DNA from: Hyphomonas pacifica
GTDB lineage: Bacteria > Pseudomonadota > Alphaproteobacteria > Caulobacterales > Hyphomonadaceae
Length of the DNA stretch: 64,000 bases
NCBI RefSeq assembly: GCF_000682675.1
Contig: NZ_AWFA01000006.1
Location: 25,778 to 89,777, forward strand
Direction of reading: 5' to 3'
The position numbers and the translations under genes were made by a program. The number at the start of each line of letters is the position of its first letter. The first letter of the stretch is position 1. Below are positions 58,422 through 64,000 of the stretch, in pieces. The notes below the pieces were generated by a model, which did not search any database, was not told the DNA's origin, and saw only the letters and a list, made by a program, of their open reading frames with translations.

Positions 58422-59336
58422 TCAGTTCATTGCCGCACCGGGGTTGACCGGCAGGCCCTGATCCTTGGCCATGCGCTTCATGGCCTTTTGCAGTTTCTCG
58501 AACGCGCGTACTTCAATCTGGCGGATACGCTCGCGCGAGACATTGTAGACCTCAGAGAGTTCTTCCAGCGTCTTTGGCTCTTCCGACAAGCGGCGTTCGG
58601 TCAGGATATGACGCTCACGCTCATTCAAGTCTTCCATTGCCGCCGTTAGCAATTCCATGCGGGCATCGAATTCCTGCTGGTCGGCAAATTCGCTGGCCTG
58701 GTTCGGCTCATCATCGGCCAACCAGTCCTGCCACTCCATATCGCCATCTGTGCCCATCGGCACATTGAGGGAGGCATCGGAGCCGGACATGCGTCCGTTC
58801 ATTGAATACACTTCATCCTCGGTGACGTTCAACTTTTCAGCGATCAGCCGGGCCTGTTCCGGCTTCAAATCCCCTTCATCAAGGGCCTGCATTTCGCCCT
58901 TCAGGCGGCGCAGATTGAAGAACAGCTTTTTCTGTGCGGCCGTCGTGCCGAGTTTCACAAGACTCCAGCTGCGCAGGATATATTCCTGGATCGCGGCGCG
59001 GATCCACCACATGGCATAGGTCGCCAGGCGGAAGCCCTTGTCCGGGTCGAATTTCTTCACGGCCTGCATAAGACCGACATTGCCTTCTGAGATCACTTCG
59101 GCCATAGGCAGGCCATAACCGCGATAGCCCATTGCGATTTTCGCAACGAGACGCAGGTGAGAGGTCACCATCTTTTCGGCCGCTTGCGTATCTTCATCCT
59201 CGCGCCAGCGCCGTGCGAGCATGAATTCCTCATTCTTCTCAAGCATCGGGAACTTGCGAATTTCGGTGAGATACCGGCTCAGGCCCTGTTCGGGGCTGAG
59301 CGTGATGTTTGCGCTGGCGGAAATCTTGTTCGCCAT
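58422..59336 (-). CDS. rpoH: RNA polymerase heat-shock sigma factor (sigma-32)
   Basis: A 304-residue RpoH. Sigma region 2 contains R-L-V-A-K-I-A-M-G-Y-R-G-Y-G-L-P-M-A-E-V-I-S-E-G-N-V-G-L-M and the -10-reading F-R-L-A-T-Y-A-M-W-W-I-R-A-A-I-Q-E-Y-I-L; the RpoH box-like Q-K-K-L-F-F-N-L-R follows. Region 4 ends in T-L-E-E-L-S-E-V-Y-N-V-S-R-E-R-I-R-Q-I-E. It directs heat-shock genes. A sigma-32-like promoter lies upstream, consistent with the self-control seen in Caulobacter. Confidence 0.96.
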   Translation of the reverse strand: MANKISASANITLSPEQGLSRYLTEIRKFPMLEKNEEFMLARRWREDEDTQAAEKMVTSHLRLVAKIAMGYRGYGLPMAEVISEGNVGLMQAVKKFDPDKGFRLATYAMWWIRAAIQEYILRSWSLVKLGTTAAQKKLFFNLRRLKGEMQALDEGDLKPEQARLIAEKLNVTEDEVYSMNGRMSGSDASLNVPMGTDGDMEWQDWLADDEPNQASEFADQQEFDARMELLTAAMEDLNERERHILTERRLSEEPKTLEELSEVYNVSRERIRQIEVRAFEKLQKAMKRMAKDQGLPVNPGAAMN

Positions 59337-59493
59337 ATTCTGTATCCTCCTTTGCAGACCAACCCCGCTATGCGGCAGTCGTTCCGGCTGTCAGGTTTCC
59401 TGGAGACGTTTAGTCCCGCTTTGCGGCGACGTCGCCCCCGGTAATCCGCATGAATGTCATCACGGAATAACATAAGTAAGAATTACGACCGGG

Positions 59494-59521
59494 ATATGGA
59501 AGATCTCTGGGCAGTTTCAAG
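59494..59521 (-). promoter_or_regulatory. Candidate sigma-32 promoter of rpoH
   Basis: On the minus strand CTTGAAA (-35) is followed after 13 bases by TTCCATAT, close to the sigma-32 -10 CCCCATNT, about 160 bases before the rpoH start. The rest of the rpoH-yetF gap (59337-59703) holds no gene I can support. Confidence 0.45.
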
Positions 59522-59703
59522 ACATTGATTAACCAGGTTTCATGAATGGTCTCGCGTCTTTGGGGAGGGCTGGGAACATTCCGATTCCCAGAACGTGGAA
59601 CCTGCACGCTCACGACTTGTTGATCAGGAAGAGGAACGGGCAGACAGGCGACTCTGCATGTCTGCACAACAATTGCGTCGCTATGCGACGGGGGAGGGCC
59701 AAA

Positions 59704-60243
59704 ATGGATGTCTCAAGCGTCTTCTATGATGGCTGGCAGGATATGGCTCGCATCGCCATGGCAGCGCCGATCATCTATCTCAGCATTATCGCCTTCATCC
59801 GCCTCGCGGGAAAGCGTTCCACCTCCCAGATGAACAATTTCGACTGGGTGGTCAGTGTGGCGCTCGGCTCTATCGCTGCGGCTGGCGTGACGAGTTCGTC
59901 TCTCACCATTCTTGAGGCCCTGTTCGCCATCGGCCTGTTATTGCTGATCCAGTGGATCCTCACCTTCATCCTGGCACGCAGTCAGGCATTTGCCGGAATC
60001 GTGAAGGCCCAGCCGCGCCTGCTCGTCTACAAGGGAAAATTTCTGGACGACAATATCCGGCAGGAGCGCCTCACAAAGCCGGAAGTGCTCTCGGCCCTGC
60101 GCGAAAACGGCATCACCAATGTGGAAGAGGCCGAATCCGTCATCCTTGAGGCCGACGCCTCGTTCAGCGTGATCGCGCGCTCCGACAAGGATGTCGCCCC
60201 GGAAGAAATTTCCGCCACGGTCGCCGGTGTGCCGAAGGGATAG
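59704..60243 (+). CDS. YetF/DUF421 family membrane protein
   Basis: A 179-residue DUF421 protein. Three hydrophobic N-terminal segments (about 15-32, 45-65, 70-90) precede a soluble C-terminal part with P-R-L-L-V-Y-K-G-K-F-L-D-D-N-I and L-T-K-P-E-V-L-S-A-L-R-E-N-G-I, the YetF signature. Function unknown; linked to spore or stress membranes in Bacillus. Start placed at M-D-V-S-S-V, preceded by GGGGGAGGG. Confidence 0.85.
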   Translation: MDVSSVFYDGWQDMARIAMAAPIIYLSIIAFIRLAGKRSTSQMNNFDWVVSVALGSIAAAGVTSSSLTILEALFAIGLLLLIQWILTFILARSQAFAGIVKAQPRLLVYKGKFLDDNIRQERLTKPEVLSALRENGITNVEEAESVILEADASFSVIARSDKDVAPEEISATVAGVPKG

Positions 60244-60252
60244 GCCTGCCTT

Positions 60253-60297
60253 AAAAAAGCCCCCACATGGCCGAGAGAAAGAAGGCCATGCGGGGGC
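60253..60297 (-). terminator. Terminator of the sulP gene
   Basis: On the minus strand GCCCCCGCATGGCC pairs with GGCCATGTGGGGGC, followed by TTTTTTAA, 35 bases past the stop. Confidence 0.88.
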
Positions 60298-60331
60298 AAG
60301 TTTACGAGGTCGTTTCTCGTTTTGGAGCGGG

Positions 60332-62002
60332 TTACTCGGCCGGCACAGGCGCTCCCTTTGCGCGCAGCCGGTCCAGCGCTGTGTCGAGAGCTTCCAGACG
60401 TGAGGAGAAGCGTGTCTCTTCTTGGCCCGGCACGTTCGGCGCGGCGAATTTTTCCAGCAGCTGCGCTACATGGGTACTCATGCCGCTGAAATAGACTTCA
60501 CGGCCATTGTCCTCGGCGTCTTCAATGATCGTCTCCACTGCGGTGACGGCAGACACGTCCAGGAATGGCACGCGGGCAAAGTCCAGGATGATGATCTCGA
60601 CCTTGTTGCCTGCGCGGCTGCGCACATGATGGCCAAGGTCGGCGGCGGCCCCGAAGCTCAGCGGGCCGCCAAAGTCGAACAGCATCACGCGGCCACCGGC
60701 GCGGCTCAGCATGTTGACTTCTTCCTCGCTGGACTGACGCGGAGCCGCCTCTCCCACAGCGGCAATCTGATCGTCGGCCAGCTTCTTGATGAAGGCCAGA
60801 GCGGCTAGAACAACGCCAACAGCCACAGCGGTGATCAGGTCCACGAACACGGTCAGGCCCAGCACCAGCACCATTAGGGCCAGATCCCAGCGCGGACCTT
60901 TATGGGCGCGCTTCAGGTAAGAAAAGTCGATCGTGTCGATTCCCACCTTCACCAGGATACCCGCCAGCACAGCGTGCGGGATCTTTGAGGCAAGCGGCCC
61001 CAGGCTGATCACGATGGCCAACAGCACAGCCGCATGCGTCATGCCGGAAATCCGTGTCCGGCCACCGGAACGGATATTGATCACGGTCCGCATGGTTGCG
61101 CCTGCGCCCGGAATTGCGCCGAAGAAACCGCCCAGCGCATTACCAATGCCCTGGCCAACCAGTTCCTTGTCGGATTTGTGGCGTGTGCGGGTCATGTTGT
61201 CTGCTACCAAAGATGTCAGCAGGCTGTCGATTGAGCCTAGCACGGCCAGGATAAAGGCCGCTTCCAAAACGATCAGCAAGGTGCTGGTATCAAAGGTCGG
61301 GACCACAAAGTCCGGAAAGCCGGTCGGGATCTCCCCCAGAATAGGCGCGCCCGGAATGAATAGGCTGACCAGCGTGCCAACCACCAATGCCACCAGCGGA
61401 CCTGGCACGATGCTGGCCAGCCTCTTTGGCCAGGTGAACACGATGGCCAGGGTCAGCGTGGCAATGCCAAGGGCGACGAGGTTCGGATTGGCCAGCGCGT
61501 GCGGCACGGCCGTAAAGGCTGGGATTGTGCCGCCACCATCCGGCTCATGCCCGAACAGCCGGGCCAGCTGCAGCGCGATGATGATCACACCGATACCGCT
61601 CATGAAACCTGAAATTACCGGGTACGGCACAAGTTTCACATATTGGCCAAAGCGCAGCAATCCGAAGGCTATCTGCATCAGGCCGGCCAGCACCGCAGCC
61701 GCGAATACAAGGCCCGGATTGCCGCCAAGCGCGGCGTAAAGTCCGGCAAAGACCACCACCATCGGGCCGGTCGGGCCGGAAACCTGAGAGCCTGTTCCCC
61801 CGAACAGGGCGGCAAAGAAACCGACGAAGATGGCGCCCCAAAGGCCTGCAATGGGACCCGCACCGGAAGCCTCACCAAAGGCCAGCGCCAAGGGCAAGGC
61901 GACGATGCCTGCTGTCAGACCGCCAAACAGATCGCCTTTGAGGTTTGAAAAATCGAAGTAGGCGTCGCGGGATTGCGACGCCCCTTTAGTGGCTGAAGAC
62001 AT
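60332..62002 (-). CDS. SulP-family anion transporter with STAS domain
   Basis: A 556-residue SLC26/SulP transporter: ~12 membrane segments with the motif G-P-I-A-G-L-W-G-A-I-F-V-G-F-F-A-A-L-F-G-G-T and S-G-P-T-G-P-M-V, and a C-terminal STAS domain (about 430-545; L-D-F-A-R-V-P-F-L-D-V-S-A-V). It follows a beta-carbonic anhydrase gene transcribed in the same direction, so the likely substrate is bicarbonate (BicA-like), though sulfate cannot be excluded. Confidence 0.88.
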   Translation of the reverse strand: MSSATKGASQSRDAYFDFSNLKGDLFGGLTAGIVALPLALAFGEASGAGPIAGLWGAIFVGFFAALFGGTGSQVSGPTGPMVVVFAGLYAALGGNPGLVFAAAVLAGLMQIAFGLLRFGQYVKLVPYPVISGFMSGIGVIIIALQLARLFGHEPDGGGTIPAFTAVPHALANPNLVALGIATLTLAIVFTWPKRLASIVPGPLVALVVGTLVSLFIPGAPILGEIPTGFPDFVVPTFDTSTLLIVLEAAFILAVLGSIDSLLTSLVADNMTRTRHKSDKELVGQGIGNALGGFFGAIPGAGATMRTVINIRSGGRTRISGMTHAAVLLAIVISLGPLASKIPHAVLAGILVKVGIDTIDFSYLKRAHKGPRWDLALMVLVLGLTVFVDLITAVAVGVVLAALAFIKKLADDQIAAVGEAAPRQSSEEEVNMLSRAGGRVMLFDFGGPLSFGAAADLGHHVRSRAGNKVEIIILDFARVPFLDVSAVTAVETIIEDAEDNGREVYFSGMSTHVAQLLEKFAAPNVPGQEETRFSSRLEALDTALDRLRAKGAPVPAE

Positions 62003-62031
62003 GGTAACCCCCCATGATCAGTGTGAATGTG

Positions 62032-62700
62032 TCAGGCTGCGCACTCATGCTCGCTGGCCAGCTTGGCAATCTGCTCGGCATAGCGTGCATCGACGTGTAC
62101 GAATGTATTCTCAGCGTCGTCATAGGCATCCACTGCGCCGGTTTTGATGTCATAGACCCAGCCATGAAGTTCCAGATCGCCCTTGGCGAGGCGCTTGGCG
62201 ACGCTTGGGTGCGTTTTCAAATGCTGCAGCTGGATCAGCACATTCTGTTCGATCAGCATGCGCATGCGCTCGTCATCGGAGGCATCAGGGGCAATCTCGT
62301 TCACAATGTCCACGGCGGCCTGGGAATAGCCGAGCCATTTGCGCACATGGGGCAGGCCGGTCAGGCCGTCCATGTCCATTGCGCCTTTCATGGCACCGCA
62401 CTCGGTATGCCCGCAGATCACGATATGCGGCACATTCAGAACGGCCACGGCATATTCGATGGAGGCTGTCATTCCGCCTGTATGTTCGGTGTGGGGCGGA
62501 ACGATGTTACCGGCATTACGGCAGCTGAACAACTGGCCGGGTTCGCTCTGTGTGATCAGGCCGGTCTCGATGCGAGAATCGGCGCAGGTGATGAACAGGG
62601 CCTCGGGTGACTGGCCCTGGCTCAACTCTTCAAAGAGGTCCTGTTTGTCGGGAAAGATATTGGTCTGGAAGCGGATAACGCCCGCAGCAAAGCGTGGCAT
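62032..62700 (-). CDS. Beta-carbonic anhydrase
   Basis: A 222-residue beta-class enzyme interconverting CO2 and bicarbonate. Zinc ligands are C-A-D-S-R (Cys and the Asp-Arg dyad), H-T-E-C-G (His and Cys), with the R-N-A-G-N-I motif between. It starts the two-gene unit with the SulP transporter (29-base gap), and is divergent from the OxyR-like regulator across a 263-base gap. Confidence 0.93.
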   Translation of the reverse strand: MPRFAAGVIRFQTNIFPDKQDLFEELSQGQSPEALFITCADSRIETGLITQSEPGQLFSCRNAGNIVPPHTEHTGGMTASIEYAVAVLNVPHIVICGHTECGAMKGAMDMDGLTGLPHVRKWLGYSQAAVDIVNEIAPDASDDERMRMLIEQNVLIQLQHLKTHPSVAKRLAKGDLELHGWVYDIKTGAVDAYDDAENTFVHVDARYAEQIAKLASEHECAA

Positions 62701-62905
62701 ACGAAAGCCCTTTCGATGCGTGTGAGGTGAACTGAAACGGTATGATGTGAAGGAGGGGCAGGAGATCCGTCTACGGTGGATCGACGGCAGAACGAGTCAC
62801 CTCGCTGTAACAGCGGCAAGCACTTCTGCAGGGAATAGACAGGGCTGTCACAACGAGGTTCCGTTCATTGGGTCTCATACTTGACGCTTGGATTAGATAG
62901 TTCCA

Positions 62906-62942
62906 ATAAAAAGATGCTCACACTTCAATAGTTTTTCCCTAT
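62906..62942 (+). promoter_or_regulatory. OxyR-type tetramer operator
   Basis: ATAG-N7-CTAT at 62928-62942 is a perfect OxyR half-operator. Exactly 22 bases upstream (62906-62920) ATAA-N7-CTCA matches the second half with two changes, giving the four-site layout ATAG-N7-CTAT-N7-ATAG-N7-CTAT that OxyR tetramers occupy. It lies 22-58 bases before the LysR gene and about 206 from the carbonic anhydrase start. Confidence 0.65.
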
Positions 62943-62963
62943 TAAAATTTCAGGATATCTCTT

Positions 62964-63911
62964 ATGCGGCCCACCCTTCGTCAGTTGCAATATATCGTCG
63001 CTGTGGCCGAAACGGGAAAGTTCCATGAAGCGGCCCGCAAGTTGAATGTCTCCCAGCCCAGCCTGTCGGCACAAATTCAGGCTGCGGAGGATCATCTCGG
63101 CACCATCTTGATCGAACGGGGGCGTCATGGCGCTTTCCTCACACCGATCGGGGAGGAAGTGGTCCAGCATGCCCGCGCCATTCTCACCCAACTGGAAGAC
63201 CTGAAAACCATTGCCCGTCAGTCCGGTGGACCCGTGGCCGGTCGCTATCGCCTTGGCACAGTACCCACCATTGGGCCCTATCTTCTGCCCAGCGCGGTCA
63301 AGGAACTGCACCGCCTGTTCCCCGATCTGCGCATGAGCGTACGGGAAGAGCGCACGATTGATCTTGAGGAAAAGCTGAATGATGGCCGCCTGGACATGAT
63401 CATCTCCACAGCGGAAGACCATGTTGGTGCGGCCAGTATGCCGCTTTATCAAGAGACCCTCTATGTCTGCGCCGCGCAGGAAGATGTCCTGTCGCAGGCG
63501 AAGGGGCCGATTGGGATTGAGGCCCTGAAAGGCCGGGAATTGCTCAGCCTCGGTTTCGGCCACCGCCTCAGCGTCATTATTCAAATGCTGGCTGATGCGG
63601 CGGGCGCTCATGTGAGCACGGAATATGAGGGCACATCGCTGGATGCGGTGCGGCAGATGTCTGCCATGGGGGCAGGGGTGGCTATATTGCCAAACCTCTA
63701 CGCCGTTGTGGAAGCGCAGCGTGATCCCGGTCAGGTTGTTCGCCCGCTAAAGCACAAATTGGCCAGTCGGGATGTCAGCCTGATCTGGCGAAAGGGCTCC
63801 CCGCTGGGCGAAGCGATCCAGTCCATGGGGCTGGTTTTTCGGGATGTGGCGGGTGATCTTCTAAAACATGAAACAACGCCGCCCGCGGGGCATCGCCCAC
63901 GGCGGGATTGA
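62964..63911 (+). CDS. LysR regulator of the OxyR family lacking both redox cysteines
   Basis: A 315-residue LysR regulator most like hydrogen peroxide regulators of the OxyR family: the HTH A-A-R-K-L-N-V-S-Q-P-S-L-S-A-Q-I, T-V-P-T-I-G-P-Y-L-L-P and G-T-S-L-D-A-V-R-Q-M-S-A-M-G-A-G. In OxyR the peroxide sensing is done by Cys199 and Cys208 (G-H-C-L-R-D-Q ... C). Here the aligned positions read G-H-R-L-S-V-I-I-Q-M-L-A, so both Cys are missing; only one other Cys (about 169) exists. It cannot sense peroxide the same way. A near-perfect OxyR operator precedes it. The divergent SulP-carbonic anhydrase pair is the likely target. The end of the window (63912-64000) has no further gene. Confidence 0.88.
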   Translation: MRPTLRQLQYIVAVAETGKFHEAARKLNVSQPSLSAQIQAAEDHLGTILIERGRHGAFLTPIGEEVVQHARAILTQLEDLKTIARQSGGPVAGRYRLGTVPTIGPYLLPSAVKELHRLFPDLRMSVREERTIDLEEKLNDGRLDMIISTAEDHVGAASMPLYQETLYVCAAQEDVLSQAKGPIGIEALKGRELLSLGFGHRLSVIIQMLADAAGAHVSTEYEGTSLDAVRQMSAMGAGVAILPNLYAVVEAQRDPGQVVRPLKHKLASRDVSLIWRKGSPLGEAIQSMGLVFRDVAGDLLKHETTPPAGHRPRRD

Positions 63912-64000
63912 GCTGCTTATCCCACATTTTCGGGTTGCGATCTGTCGTAATTTCTGAAGATTCAAAATAGTTTTCCGACACCCCTCCGTGCCGGGATATA

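Overview
The window is alphaproteobacterial chromosome, most likely from Hyphomonadaceae or another Caulobacterales/Rhodobacterales-like marine lineage. The placement is inferred from a CpdR receiver, an HWE-type kinase, a GTTC-N7-GTTC LexA box, the rnd-lptC-lptA-lptB-rpoN gene order and many short palindromic chromosomal repeats. There is no rRNA operon to fix the genus.

About 1-6690 is one end of an integrative and conjugative element (ICE). Its genes run almost entirely leftward: ardA, three small translationally coupled ORFs, a large ParB, DUF736, a DUF6499/DUF2285 activator resembling FseA, an RdfS/AlpA-like excisionase and the start of a TraF signal peptidase. Two large nested inverted repeats lie just upstream of ardA and of the DUF736 gene. 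They look like folded single-stranded promoters or replication signals. The element appears to have split a chromosomal tRNA-Arg(CCG), leaving a 5' half at 6644-6684, and it carries a complete replacement tRNA-Arg(CCG) at 6388-6464.

About 6.8-29.4 kb is chromosomal housekeeping: a TraB/GumN lipoprotein, hisN with an XRE regulator, N-formylglutamate amidohydrolase and cpdR, tRNA-Val, purA, a Baeyer-Villiger-type monooxygenase, a PagL-like outer membrane protein, a flavodoxin, serA and serC with a structured serC leader, assorted lipid and redox enzymes, a membrane protein with a primase-like zinc finger, and a nucleic-acid salvage group (cdd, nucleoside hydrolase, ribokinase, S1/P1 nuclease). 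An orphan rightward terminator near 9.35 kb suggests an unannotated small RNA.

About 29.4-48.1 kb holds the LPS-export and rpoN block, an SOS-controlled Y-family polymerase, nitronate monooxygenase, an M3 peptidase, ptsN and hpf (separated here from rpoN), a PAS/HWE kinase with a receiver, and a phage-shock operon. That operon has PspF divergent from pspA, a clear sigma-54 promoter, and several extra tiny membrane proteins. mnmC closes the block.

About 48.2-64 kb holds CsbD, two tandem small GNATs and a YcgN-type protein. A siroheme and assimilatory sulfate-reduction operon follows (cysG, DUF2849, GST, cysI, DUF934, cysH). Next come an RNA methyltransferase, rpoH, a YetF protein and a SulP transporter with beta-carbonic anhydrase. 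An OxyR-family regulator that lacks the redox cysteines is divergent from the last pair and sits behind an almost perfect OxyR-type operator.
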